A stretch of DNA of 64,000 nt from Kibdelosporangium sp. MJ126-NF4. GTDB lineage: Bacteria; Actinomycetota; Actinomycetes; Mycobacteriales; Pseudonocardiaceae. Of this stretch, positions 17,734-26,612 are shown one piece after another (the stretch's first letter is position 1; each line of letters starts with the position of its first letter). The position numbers were made by a program, and so were the translations under genes. The notes beneath the pieces are model-generated. The model made no database searches, had not been told where the DNA came from, and worked only from the letters and a program-made list of their open reading frames with translations. The stretch is from positions 1,683,187-1,747,186 of the forward strand of contig NZ_CDME01000002.1 of assembly GCF_000826545.1 (NCBI RefSeq), read 5' to 3'.

Positions 17734-19230
17734 TCAGTCCGGGGCGTTCATCTCGGTCAGCAGGCGGTGCCGGGTCAGCTCGTCGCCGCTCAACTCGACT
17801 GCCACCCGCCCGCGCCGGAACACCAGCACCCGGTGGCAGAGCGAGACGATCTCCTCGAGATCCGTCGAGCACAGCAGGACGACCGCCTTGTCCGACGCGG
17901 CACGGACAAGGTCGTGCATCTCCGCCTTCGCTCCGACGTCAACGCCCCGTGTCGGGTCGTCCAGCAACAGGGTGGTCGGGGACGCGTCCAGCCACTTGGC
18001 GAGAACGACCTTCTGCTGGTTGCCGCCGGACAACAGCCCGGCGGCCTGGTTGACGCCCGACGTGCGGACGCCGAGGCTGGCGATCGCGGCGCGGGCACGC
18101 TCACGCAGGTCCGAGCGGGACATCAGCACGCCGTCCCGGCCGAGCGCCACCGCCCGGACCTGAATCACGTTCTCCCACACGGGTTTGTCCGCCATCAGAC
18201 CCAGGCCGCGGTCACCGGAGATGAGCGCCACGCCCTGCCGTACCGCCTGCCGCAGCCCGCGCGGTGGAGCGCCGGACGTCTGCTGGTGCGGCAGGCACAA
18301 CGTTCCGGACGCGGTGCGTGTCCCGGAGATCACCTGCAGCAACGCCTGGTGCCCAGCGCCGATCAGGCCAGCGAGGCCGACGATCTCCCCTGTCCGCGCG
18401 CTGACGCTGACGTCGTGCAGCACGTCGGGAACCGTGATGTGCTCCACGGTCAGGCGGGGCGCGTCCTCGGCCAGCGGCTGCCGGTATGTCGGTGCCGCTT
18501 CGGCCGGGGGCCGGTCGCCGAGCATGCCGCGCACGATGTCGTCGATCGTGAGGCTTTCCCTGTCGGCACCGGCCATCACGACCTGGCCGTCGCGCAGGAT
18601 CGTGACCACGTCGGACAGTTGCATGACCTCTTCGAGGATGTGGGACACGAACACCACGGCCACCTGCCGCTGGCGCAGCACGTCCAGCAGGTCGAGCAGC
18701 CGCCGGGTACTGGTGTCGTCCAGCGCGGACGTCGGTTCGTCCAGGATCAGCACACGCGGCTCGGTCAGCAGCGCCTTGGCGACCTCCACGAGTTGGCGCT
18801 GGGCCAACGACAGGGATCCGACCGGCGCGCGCAGCGGCACCGAGAGGCCGAGTTCGGCGAGGACCGGCTCGGCCCGCGCGATCATCTCGCGCCGGTCGAA
18901 GAACACCCCGCGCAGCGGTTCCCGTTTGGTGAACAGGTTGGCCAGCACGTCGAGGTCGGGGAACAGGTTGAGTTCCTGCGAGACCACGGCGACACCGTGC
19001 CGGGCCGCGTCGGCCGAACTGGTGAACCGCACCGGCTCGCCGTCCAGCCGGATCGTGCCGCCGTCCGGCCGCACCACCCCTGCCAGCATCTTCACCAGGG
19101 TGGACTTGCCCGCGCCGTTCTCGCCGAGCACGGCGTGCACGCTGCCGGGCTCGATCGAGAACTCGCATTCCCGCAGGGCGATCACGCCACCGTATGCCTT
19201 GTGCAAGCCTGATGCCTGGAGTACCGGCAT
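17734..19230 (-). CDS. Sugar-type ABC transporter, double ATPase subunit
   Basis: This 498-residue ATPase of the RbsA/MglA/XylG type has two ABC domains. The first is intact: GENGAGKST, VSQE Q-loop, SLAQRQLVEVAKAL and LILDEPTSALDD. The second has the usual altered P-loop (LIGAGHQAL), signature LSGGNQQKVVLAKWL, and LLLDDPTRGVDVGAK. The ATG at 19230 is two bases past the stop of the binding-protein gene. With the genes at 19233 and 20318 it forms a complete importer of the ribose/galactose class. Such importers also take up autoinducer-2, polyols and other small molecules, so the substrate is open. Its stop is 4 bp from that of the AraC gene. Confidence 0.93.
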   Translation of the reverse strand: MPVLQASGLHKAYGGVIALRECEFSIEPGSVHAVLGENGAGKSTLVKMLAGVVRPDGGTIRLDGEPVRFTSSADAARHGVAVVSQELNLFPDLDVLANLFTKREPLRGVFFDRREMIARAEPVLAELGLSVPLRAPVGSLSLAQRQLVEVAKALLTEPRVLILDEPTSALDDTSTRRLLDLLDVLRQRQVAVVFVSHILEEVMQLSDVVTILRDGQVVMAGADRESLTIDDIVRGMLGDRPPAEAAPTYRQPLAEDAPRLTVEHITVPDVLHDVSVSARTGEIVGLAGLIGAGHQALLQVISGTRTASGTLCLPHQQTSGAPPRGLRQAVRQGVALISGDRGLGLMADKPVWENVIQVRAVALGRDGVLMSRSDLRERARAAIASLGVRTSGVNQAAGLLSGGNQQKVVLAKWLDASPTTLLLDDPTRGVDVGAKAEMHDLVRAASDKAVVLLCSTDLEEIVSLCHRVLVFRRGRVAVELSGDELTRHRLLTEMNAPD

Positions 19231-19232
19231 GC

Positions 19233-20321
19233 CTAGTCCGCCTTGTCGAGCGGGCCGAGCGGCGGGCTGGCCAGCTGCTTGTCGATCTCCTTCTTGAACC
19301 ACGCCTTGCGCGACTCCGGCGTCTGCTGGCGCGCGATAATCTGCTCCACATTGGACTTGTCGACCAGCAGGTTGCCGGAGTTCCACCAGCCCTCCGGGAT
19401 CGGCTGGCACGTGCGCTTCGACTTGATCAGCAGGTGCAGCGCGATGTAGCCCTTCATCCAGTGCTCGGGCGAGGACAGCGCGAACAACACGCCGCCGTCC
19501 TTGACCGCCTGCATCGCCTCCGGCGGCAGGTCCGCCGAACCGGCGATGTACTTGCGGCCGGTCTGCGAGGCGATCAGCGGCAACGCGACGCCGTCCTGGC
19601 TGCCGACTCCGATGAACGCCACCGCGTCCTGGTTGGCCTGCACGAACCCGCGCCAGGCGTTGGTGTTCTCGGTCGGCTCCGACTTGGTGTCCACCGGGCC
19701 GATCACGGTCATGTTCGGCAGCTTTGCCTTCAGCACGTTCTGCACACCGTTGAGCCGCTGCACCAACAGCTGCAGTGATGGGATGTCGTTGCCCAGCAGG
19801 ACCTTGCCGTCAGGTTTGGGATTCTGCGCGACGAACGCCTCGCCGAGCAGCTCGCCGAGCTTGGTGTTGCTGTTGGCCACGAACGTCTTCACCTTCGTGC
19901 CGGGCGGCGGTCCCGCGTCCACCGCGACCACCGGCACGTCCGCGTCCGACGCCGTGTTAAGCGGTCGCACGAAAAGATCGGGTGTAACCGTCTGGTAGGC
20001 GATGCCGTCCTTCGCGGTCCGGGCGGCCGCCTGGAAGAAGGACACCTGCCTCGGGCCGTCGATTCCGGTCGGCGCGGTCAGCTGGAGGTTGACGTTGCCG
20101 TCGTCGTCGGCCGCCGCCTGCGCGCCGAGTGCCATTTCCTGGAACGGGTTCTGCGTGGTGGACGCGTAGACGAACGCCAGGTCGAGCTTCTTGCTCGCGG
20201 TGCCGCACGATCCGTCCGCGGCCTTGCCGGTGCCGCCGCTCTCGCTGCACGCGACCAGTAAGGACACTGTGGACAGTGTGGTGAGCGCGGCGGCGACGCC
20301 ACGCAGTCTGTTGGTCATCAT
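19233..20321 (-). CDS. Sugar-type ABC transporter substrate-binding lipoprotein
   Basis: This 362-residue protein has a lipoprotein signal (MMTNRLRG, hydrophobic core, lipobox LLVAC with C25). The periplasmic-binding-protein fold follows: LAFVYASTTQNPFQEMALGAQAAAD is the family start, VPVVAVDAGPPPG the central strand, and a C-terminal helical part follows. It would be anchored outside the membrane and deliver ligand to the permease. The GGGAGA site and ATG overlap the permease stop as ATGA. Its pocket residues are not recognisable as ribose- or galactose-specific. Confidence 0.9.
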   Translation of the reverse strand: MMTNRLRGVAAALTTLSTVSLLVACSESGGTGKAADGSCGTASKKLDLAFVYASTTQNPFQEMALGAQAAADDDGNVNLQLTAPTGIDGPRQVSFFQAAARTAKDGIAYQTVTPDLFVRPLNTASDADVPVVAVDAGPPPGTKVKTFVANSNTKLGELLGEAFVAQNPKPDGKVLLGNDIPSLQLLVQRLNGVQNVLKAKLPNMTVIGPVDTKSEPTENTNAWRGFVQANQDAVAFIGVGSQDGVALPLIASQTGRKYIAGSADLPPEAMQAVKDGGVLFALSSPEHWMKGYIALHLLIKSKRTCQPIPEGWWNSGNLLVDKSNVEQIIARQQTPESRKAWFKKEIDKQLASPPLGPLDKAD

Positions 20322-21382
20322 TTCTCCCGATTGGCTGCCCGGCGGCGACGCGCCAGGCTGTCGATGGCGACGGCGAGCAGGATCACGGCGCCGGTGGCGA
20401 ACTCGCTCCAGTTGGCGGGCACGTTGAAGTACGTCAGGCCCGTCGCCACCACGTTGAGCAGCACGGCACCCACCGCCGCACCGAGGATGGTGCCGCTGCC
20501 ACCCCGCAGCGGGGTACCGCCGATGACCGCCGCGGCGATCGCGGCGAGCTCGAACCCGCCGCCGATGTTCGGGTCGCCGGACGTGAAGAAGGCGATGCCG
20601 AGCACTCCGGAGACACCCGCGAGCAGGCCGGAGAGGATGAGTACCTGAGTACGCACGCGGTTGGCCGAGATGCCGGAGAACTGGGCCGCGCCGGGATTGG
20701 ACCCGATGGCCAGCACGCGGTAGCCGAACGGCGTGTGGTGCAGCATGAGGCTGAGGCCGATCACCATGACCGCCAGCACGATCACGCTGAACGGGACGCC
20801 GAGGACCGTGCCGCCGACGATGGTGAAGAACGAGTCCGTGACGGGCAGACTGGCGACCTGCGATCCGTCGGTGACGGCGATGGCCAGTCCGCGGAAGACC
20901 GACAACGTCGCCAGCGTCGCCACAATCGTCGGAATGCGAATGTAGGTCACGATCGCCGCGTTCACCGCGCCGAGCAGGCCACCGAGCACGATCCCGGCAC
21001 CCGCCGCGAGCCACGTGTTGAACCCGGCCGAGATGAGCATCGCCACCGAGATCAGGCACAGCCCGAACATCGAACCGACCGACAGGTCGATCTCGCGCAT
21101 GGACAGCAGCAACGCCATCCCGGCGGCGAGAAGGCCAACGTACGCCGACGACTGGAGGATGTCGAGCAGCTGACTGGCCTGCAGGTACGTCGGCCGCAGC
21201 ACGCCGATGACGAGCACGAGGGCGACGGTCGCGGCGATGACGCTGAAGGACGGCGCCCCGACGACACGGGCGAGGATGTTCGTGTCGTGCCCGTTTGCCT
21301 TGCGCGGTGGCGTGGGCTCGGCTGTGTCGAACACAGTAGACTTGCGGTGCTCGGTGTTCACCTTCGTCAGGTTGCGCCACAT
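20318..21382 (-). CDS. Sugar-type ABC transporter permease
   Basis: This 354-residue RbsC-type permease has about ten hydrophobic segments. It has a cytosolic N-terminal stretch of about 45 residues. The family signature is ASSAY-like (LLDILQSSAYVGLLAAGMALLLSMREIDLSVGSMFGL). A further conserved loop is GGGFELAAIAAAVIGGTPLRGG, which is the EAA-like contact to the ATPase. It is the first gene of the importer operon. Its start is 93 bp from the divergent SDR gene, so both may share control. Confidence 0.9.
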   Translation of the reverse strand: MWRNLTKVNTEHRKSTVFDTAEPTPPRKANGHDTNILARVVGAPSFSVIAATVALVLVIGVLRPTYLQASQLLDILQSSAYVGLLAAGMALLLSMREIDLSVGSMFGLCLISVAMLISAGFNTWLAAGAGIVLGGLLGAVNAAIVTYIRIPTIVATLATLSVFRGLAIAVTDGSQVASLPVTDSFFTIVGGTVLGVPFSVIVLAVMVIGLSLMLHHTPFGYRVLAIGSNPGAAQFSGISANRVRTQVLILSGLLAGVSGVLGIAFFTSGDPNIGGGFELAAIAAAVIGGTPLRGGSGTILGAAVGAVLLNVVATGLTYFNVPANWSEFATGAVILLAVAIDSLARRRRAANREK

Positions 21383-21475
21383 CCGGGTTGGGACGCTTGT
21401 CTATGGGTGGCCAGCACTTGTCACCGAGTGCACGGATCGCGCCCGGCGGGCACGAGCTCACCTAACGTCGGGCCA

Positions 21476-22294
21476 ATGGAGCCAACGCATGGCCGCTTCA
21501 CCGGCCGGGTAGCCCTGGTGACGGGCGCGGGTACCGGGATCGGTGCCGCGGTGTGCCGTCGCATCGTCGCCGAGGACGGCAGGGTCGTCCTCACCGGTCG
21601 TCGTGCGGAGCCGCTGCACGCCCTGGCCGACCAACTGGGCGACCGGGCGCTCGCGCTGCCGGGGGATGCCGCCGTAACCAGTGATGTGCAGTCCATCGTC
21701 AAGACCACGATGGACAACTTCGGTCGTCTCGACGTGGTGGTGGCCAATGCGGGCGGGCACCGTCCCGGAGCGGCCGCGGACACCGACGACGACGCGTGGA
21801 GCTACAGCCTGCACGCCAACCTCAACAGCGCGTTCGTCACGATCCGCGAAGCGCTGCCGTGCCTGATCGCCGCCAAGGGCAACGTGGTGGTGGTGTCCTC
21901 GATCGCCGGGCTGTTCGCAGGGCCCGGCGTGGTGGGCTATGTGACCACGAAACACGCGCTGATCGGCCTGATGCGGTCGCTGGCTCGTGACTACGGTCGA
22001 CACGGTGTCCGTGTCAACGCGGTGTGCCCTGGCTGGGTGCGTACCCCCATGGCCGACGAGCAAATGGACGCACTCGGTGAGCAGTACGGCATCGACCGTG
22101 AGTCCGCGTACGCACTTGTCACCAAGGACCAGCCGATCGGCCGACCGGCTGAGTCCGACGAGATCGCCAACCTGGTCACGTTCCTCGCCTCACCGGAGGC
22201 GTCGGCGATGACCGGCGCCGTGGTCGTCGCCGACTGCGGCGCGAACTGTGTCGATCTGCCCACCATCGCGTTCGCCGAAGGAGCAGCACAATGA
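21476..22294 (+). CDS. Short-chain dehydrogenase/reductase
   Basis: This 272-residue classical SDR has cofactor motif TGAGTGIG, NAGG, catalytic Ser in VVSSIAG, and YVTTK with Tyr and Lys. HGVRVNAVCPGWVRT is the usual later block. TGRRAEP after the second strand, with an Arg, suggests NADP(H). It oxidises or reduces a hydroxyl/carbonyl group. The stop overlaps the next start (ATGA), so it is made with the MoaF-like and GMC proteins. An SDR next to a moaF-like gene recalls the monoamine-regulon moaEF pair of Klebsiella; that comparison is from memory. Confidence 0.9.
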   Translation: MEPTHGRFTGRVALVTGAGTGIGAAVCRRIVAEDGRVVLTGRRAEPLHALADQLGDRALALPGDAAVTSDVQSIVKTTMDNFGRLDVVVANAGGHRPGAAADTDDDAWSYSLHANLNSAFVTIREALPCLIAAKGNVVVVSSIAGLFAGPGVVGYVTTKHALIGLMRSLARDYGRHGVRVNAVCPGWVRTPMADEQMDALGEQYGIDRESAYALVTKDQPIGRPAESDEIANLVTFLASPEASAMTGAVVVADCGANCVDLPTIAFAEGAAQ

Positions 22295-23082
22295 CGATGT
22301 CGGGAGAAAACGCGCCGCCCGGCTGGAAGGCGCTCGACGACTTCGCCGCCGGGATCGACGGCAACCGGATGAAGTGCACGGACGCGCTGGCGGGCACGTC
22401 GCTGACGATCAACGCTCTTGGCCGCCCCCCAGTGCGCCTCGACTTCCACACGCTCGACGAGCTGTCGTGGAAGCACGAGGACGGGACAGCGGGAACCGAC
22501 TGGTACGAGGCGATCGAGGTCCGGCCGGGGCTGTTCTACCTGACGATCACCGACACGACCCACCCGCTCAACGCCGACGTGGTGATCATCGACCGGAACA
22601 CCGGCCGCACACTGACCGTGGAGTCGGTGATCGCGGACGCCCCGACACCGGGGAAACCCCGCGTCAGCCAGAACTTCCGGCCGGGCGTGCTCGACGGCGT
22701 GACACCGACGGGCGACGAGGCCGCGCCCTCCCGTGACCTGATCGGCCTGCGCGCGCTGTACCGGTACAGCCCCCACCACCTGTACGAACATGTCTACCTG
22801 TCGAGCGAACGCTACGCGTGGCAGTGCCTGGTGGGCGAACAGCGCGGGCACGGCGACGTGGACCTGGCGACGACGTGGCGGTTCGCCGAGGACCTGTACG
22901 TGTTCACGTTCCGCGAGTTCCTCATCCCGGTCGCCGCGACCTGGCTGTACGACATGAAAGCGTTGCGCACCACGGGAACCTTCGTCGGCCTGCGCGGAGA
23001 CGGCCGAGTCATGGTGGCGCCTGGTGGCGCGTTCATCACGTTACTCGGCCGCGTGACCTACGAAGACGAACAGCCAGTCTGA
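22291..23082 (+). CDS. MoaF-like (monoamine-regulon type) protein
   Basis: This 263-residue protein matches my recollection of MoaF-family proteins. It has an N-terminal beta-barrel part with LDELSWKHED, WYEAIEVRPGLFYLTI and HPLNADVVIIDRNTGRTL. The C-terminal half has LIGLRALYRYSPHHLYEHVYLSSERYAWQCL, then FREFLIPVAATWLYD. Some databases name this family molybdenum-cofactor biosynthesis F. That label is doubtful, and no Mo-cofactor genes occur here. A lipocalin-like ligand-binding or isomerase role is conceivable. It is fused by overlaps to the SDR upstream (ATGA) and the GMC gene downstream (TGATG). Confidence 0.7.
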   Translation: MTMSGENAPPGWKALDDFAAGIDGNRMKCTDALAGTSLTINALGRPPVRLDFHTLDELSWKHEDGTAGTDWYEAIEVRPGLFYLTITDTTHPLNADVVIIDRNTGRTLTVESVIADAPTPGKPRVSQNFRPGVLDGVTPTGDEAAPSRDLIGLRALYRYSPHHLYEHVYLSSERYAWQCLVGEQRGHGDVDLATTWRFAEDLYVFTFREFLIPVAATWLYDMKALRTTGTFVGLRGDGRVMVAPGGAFITLLGRVTYEDEQPV

Positions 23083-24551
23083 TGACGGAGCCGGACGTCA
23101 TCGTGATCGGCGCGGGCACAGCGGGATGTGTCGTGGCCAGGCGTCTGGTCGACGAAGGACTGACCGTGCTGCTGCTGGAGGCCGGGAAGGACAACGCCGA
23201 CGCGGCGATCACCGACCCGGCCCGCATGCACGAACTGTGGGACACCGACGTCGACTGGGGCTTCCGGACAGTGCCCCAGAAGCACGCGCACGATCGTCGG
23301 CTGCACCTGCCGCGCGGGCGCGTGGTCGGCGGTTCCCACGCCCTCAACGGGATGATCTGGGTCCGAGGACATCCCTCGGACTACGACACATGGGCGCAGC
23401 GCGGAAACGAGGGCTGGTCATGGGCGGACGTGCGACCGGTCTTCGAACGGATCGAACGTCTCCAGGACGTGGTCACCCAGTACGACCACCACCCGGTGCA
23501 CCAGGCCATCGTCGACGCGGCCGTGCAGTACGGCGTCCCGTTCAACAAGAACTACAACGGGGAAAGCCCGGACGGGGTGTCCTTCGTCCACCTCACGATC
23601 CGAAGTGGACAGCGTCACACGACGGCACAGTCCTATCTTGACCCTGTGCGCGCCGAGAACCGGCTGCGCGTGGTGTGTTCGGCACGGGTACACCGTGTCC
23701 AGATGTCAGGATCACGGTGTGTCGGCGTGGAATGGGACCGCGGCGGCGTGGTCTCGCGCGCGTCGGCGGGCCGGGTCGTGCTGTGTGCCGGTGCCATCGG
23801 CTCACCGGCGATCCTGCAGCGTTCCGGCATCGGTGACCCGAACCTCCTGCGTCCACTGGGAATCCCGGTCACGGCCGCGCTGCCCGCGGTCGGTCGCAAC
23901 CTCCAGGACCACTGGCTGGTCCCCGTGGTGTTCGGCACGGTCAGACCGGTGGCGGTGCCAACCCAGCTACCCACCTGCCAAAGCCACCTGTTCTGGCGCA
24001 GCAAACCAGAACTGCCAGTACCCGACCTCCAGCCCATCCACTTCGCCACCCCACTCGTAGCGCCGTGGATGGCCTCACCGGCACACGGAATCACCCTGAT
24101 GGCGGGCCTCGTCCGCCCGGCAAGCCACGGCACGATCCGAATCACCTCAACAGACCCCGTCTGCCATCCACTCATCGACCCTCGCGTGCTCAGCGCACGG
24201 GAAGACCTGGACGCCCTGGTGGCGGCGGTGGACCTGTGTCGCGACATCGGCGCGCAGTCGGCGCTGCGCGACGGCTGGGGCGCCCGTGAGCTGTACCCGG
24301 CGTCCATGGCGGCGACACCGGAGCTGACTCGCGACTACATCAGGGAAACCGTGGTGACCTACCACCACCAGTCAGGAACCTGCGCCATGGGCCAGGACGA
24401 ACAAGCGGTCGTCGACTCGTGTTTGCGGGTGCACGGGGTGGACCAGCTCACGGTGGCCGACGCCTCGGTCATGCCTGTGGTCCCCACCGGAAACACCAAC
24501 GCCCCCACCGCGATGATCGCCGAACGCGCGGCGGAGCTGCTCACGCGGTAG
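23082..24551 (+). CDS. GMC-family FAD oxidoreductase (choline dehydrogenase-like)
   Basis: This 489-residue flavoprotein oxidises an alcohol. The FAD-binding GAGTAGCVVARRL is near residue 11 and LLLEAG follows. The GMC signature 1 is LPRGRVVGGSHALNGMIWVRG. Signature 2 is CAGAIGSPAILQRSGIG. The catalytic His pair region includes YHHQSGTCAMG and PTGNTNAPTAM. It is short for the family but all blocks are present. GMC enzymes act on choline, glucose, aryl alcohols and, in lignin-dimer catabolism, on benzylic or gamma-alcohols. The TGATG overlap puts it in one operon with SDR and MoaF. Confidence 0.9.
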   Translation: MTEPDVIVIGAGTAGCVVARRLVDEGLTVLLLEAGKDNADAAITDPARMHELWDTDVDWGFRTVPQKHAHDRRLHLPRGRVVGGSHALNGMIWVRGHPSDYDTWAQRGNEGWSWADVRPVFERIERLQDVVTQYDHHPVHQAIVDAAVQYGVPFNKNYNGESPDGVSFVHLTIRSGQRHTTAQSYLDPVRAENRLRVVCSARVHRVQMSGSRCVGVEWDRGGVVSRASAGRVVLCAGAIGSPAILQRSGIGDPNLLRPLGIPVTAALPAVGRNLQDHWLVPVVFGTVRPVAVPTQLPTCQSHLFWRSKPELPVPDLQPIHFATPLVAPWMASPAHGITLMAGLVRPASHGTIRITSTDPVCHPLIDPRVLSAREDLDALVAAVDLCRDIGAQSALRDGWGARELYPASMAATPELTRDYIRETVVTYHHQSGTCAMGQDEQAVVDSCLRVHGVDQLTVADASVMPVVPTGNTNAPTAMIAERAAELLTR

Positions 24552-24610
24552 CACAAACTTGGCAAGGTTACGTCATGTCCCGCCGCGACACCGGGTATCC
24601 ACAGCGCCGG

Positions 24611-24649
24611 TCACGATCAATGGGTACCGTCGTCCCCAATGGATCGTGA
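24611..24649. promoter_or_regulatory. Inverted repeat upstream of cyclase gene
   Basis: TCACGATC (24611-24618) and GATCGTGA (24642-24649) are perfect 8-bp arms. Just inside them ATGGG and CCCAAT extend the dyad with small shifts. It lies 21 bp before the cyclase start in the 118-bp gap after the GMC gene. It is either a regulator site or an mRNA hairpin. Confidence 0.45.
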
Positions 24650-24669
24650 CGACGAGGAGCCCACATCAG

Positions 24670-25551
24670 ATGGTCGATTCGACTGACCCCGACATCCCGG
24701 ACAACTGGGGCCGATGGGGATCCGACGACGAACTCGGCACGCTCAACCTGATCACCGACGCCGTGCGCGCGAGGGCCGCGGCGGAGGTGCGGACCGGCCG
24801 GTGGGCGTCGCTGGCCCAGCCGATCACGCCCAACCCGATGATCAGCAGCCCGTTCGCGCCCACGACGATCGACGTCTCTCCCGTGCAGCAGATGATGTCG
24901 CACACCGGGGTGGGTGTGGCGGCTGATCTGATGCTGGTCACGAACCACCACGCGAAATCGACCCACATCGACGCGCTCGCGCACTGGTCGACCGGGGACG
25001 AGGTCTATCCGGGCCGTCCGAGGGCCCAGGCCGTGACCCCGGCGGGTGTCACGCACGGATCGACGACGGCCTTCGCAGCCGGGATCGTGACCCGGGGTGT
25101 CCTGCTCGACCTGGCCTTCGACGGGCCGCTTGCTCCCGGGCACGCGGTGACGTCCCACGACTTCGAGCAGGCCGAGAAGCGGCAGGGTGTCGAGGTGAGT
25201 TCGGGAGACGCGCTGGTGATCCGGCTCGGGTGGGACACTTCGCCGGTCGCCGACGGCGTGCGGACACCGGGAATCAGCGTCGACGCGGTGCGCTGGATGC
25301 ACCACCGAGGGGTCGCCCTCTGTGCCCCCGACCGGGGCGACGCGTACCCGCCGCTGGACCCGAACGCACCGTCCCCGCTCCACGGGATCGGACTGGGCCG
25401 GATGGCGATGCCGCTGATCGACGCGGTGGAACTCGACGACCTCGCGGCACTGTGCACGGAGTTGAACCGCTACAGTTTCCTGCTTTCCGTCGCGCCGCCG
25501 CGCGTCCACGGCCTGACCGGTATCCCGGTCAACCCGATCGCGGTGTTCTGA
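24670..25551 (+). CDS. Cyclase-family hydrolase (kynurenine formamidase-like)
   Basis: This 293-residue protein has the metal-binding motif of the cyclase/formamidase family (HIDALAHW near residue 100), plus the later GDALVIRLGW and the C-terminal HGIGLGRMAMPLIDAVELDDLAALC. Known members hydrolyse N-formylkynurenine, isatin or cyclic esters, using Zn or Mn. I used the ATG at 24670 (MVDSTDPDIPDNWGRWG, the usual N-terminus) with GAGGAG ten bases upstream. Its stop is 2 bp from that of the convergent LuxR gene. Confidence 0.87.
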   Translation: MVDSTDPDIPDNWGRWGSDDELGTLNLITDAVRARAAAEVRTGRWASLAQPITPNPMISSPFAPTTIDVSPVQQMMSHTGVGVAADLMLVTNHHAKSTHIDALAHWSTGDEVYPGRPRAQAVTPAGVTHGSTTAFAAGIVTRGVLLDLAFDGPLAPGHAVTSHDFEQAEKRQGVEVSSGDALVIRLGWDTSPVADGVRTPGISVDAVRWMHHRGVALCAPDRGDAYPPLDPNAPSPLHGIGLGRMAMPLIDAVELDDLAALCTELNRYSFLLSVAPPRVHGLTGIPVNPIAVF

Positions 25552-25553
25552 GC

Positions 25554-26567
25554 TCAGCCGAACGTCCCGCGCGTCAACCGGAACAGGTCGCCGACGCCAG
25601 CGCCGGGTTTCACCAGCCCGGCGCGGGCGGCGACCCCGGCGACCTCGCCTCGGCTGGCGCAGCCCAGTTTGATCAGCAGCCGCTCCACATAGGTCTCCAC
25701 GGTTCGGCGGCTGACCACCAGGCCGCTGGCGATGGCCTGGTTGCTCAGGCCCGCGACGATCCCGGTCGCCACGTCGATCTCGCGTGAGGTGAGGCCGAGT
25801 TCGTTGGCGAACGGCGCACTGGCGACGATCACCCCGGACCGGTTGGTGTCGACCACCTGCAGCAGCGTCACCTGGTACCACTCGCCACCGCACTGCCACA
25901 GGAATGACAGCGTACCGGCTGGTAGGCGGCCGAATCTCGATGCCAGTTCGAGAATCTCGTTGTCACCGGCCAGTGGACACGGCTCCCGGCCGGTCAGCGT
26001 CAGCGGTTCGCCGCCGGGCACGATCCGGCTTGCTGTCCACTCCGGACCGAGGAAGGCGTCGAGGCGGGGGCTGCGCAACGGGTCGATCCGACGGGCGAGC
26101 ACCGGACCGATCTGTGCCACGAAGTCTCGTGCCTCCTCGCCGAAGGCTCGTCGCACGGGCGCGTTGAGGTGCAGAACGCCGACCTGCCGTCCGGCTCCGA
26201 TCCGGAGGGTCGCGGACAGTCCGTCCTCCAGGCCCGCCGGGTGCAACCACTCCTGGTAGTGCGGGGACGCGCGGAAATGCTCCGGCATGTCGTCCATCAG
26301 CAGGGGCGCTCCGGAGGCGAACAGCTGCCCGCCCCAGCGCGTTCTTGGCAGCACGTAGCATAAGTCGTCCGAGATCGCCTTCTGGTAGCCGTGTTCCGCG
26401 ACCACCACGAACGTCCGGCCGACCGGGTCCCACCCGGTCACCTGGATCGCGCACATGTCGGGGATGGCGTCCGCCATTCTGCCGAACACCTCGCCCCATT
26501 CGACGTCGGCCGAGGTGCCCAACGCGTAACCGATCCGCGCAGCCGCGGAAACCTTCGCACGTTCCAT
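25554..26567 (-). CDS. LuxR-type regulator with GAF-like sensor domain
   Basis: This 337-residue protein has a C-terminal LuxR helix-turn-helix: ELGLTSREIDVATGIVAGLSNQAIASGLVVSRRTVETYVERLLIKLG. The first about 150 residues look like a GAF/PAS-type sensor: VFGRMADAIPDMCAIQVTGWDP, FVVVAEHGYQ, VGVLHLN. No receiver domain with phospho-Asp is visible. The ATG at 26567 follows GGAGG by four bases. It lies 45 bp below the AKR gene on the same strand, so it may be the last gene of the long operon and its regulator. Confidence 0.88.
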   Translation of the reverse strand: MERAKVSAAARIGYALGTSADVEWGEVFGRMADAIPDMCAIQVTGWDPVGRTFVVVAEHGYQKAISDDLCYVLPRTRWGGQLFASGAPLLMDDMPEHFRASPHYQEWLHPAGLEDGLSATLRIGAGRQVGVLHLNAPVRRAFGEEARDFVAQIGPVLARRIDPLRSPRLDAFLGPEWTASRIVPGGEPLTLTGREPCPLAGDNEILELASRFGRLPAGTLSFLWQCGGEWYQVTLLQVVDTNRSGVIVASAPFANELGLTSREIDVATGIVAGLSNQAIASGLVVSRRTVETYVERLLIKLGCASRGEVAGVAARAGLVKPGAGVGDLFRLTRGTFG

Positions 26568-26612
26568 GCCGCCTCCAGCGGGAAACGACAACCGTACGTG
26601 CAGGCCGTCGGC

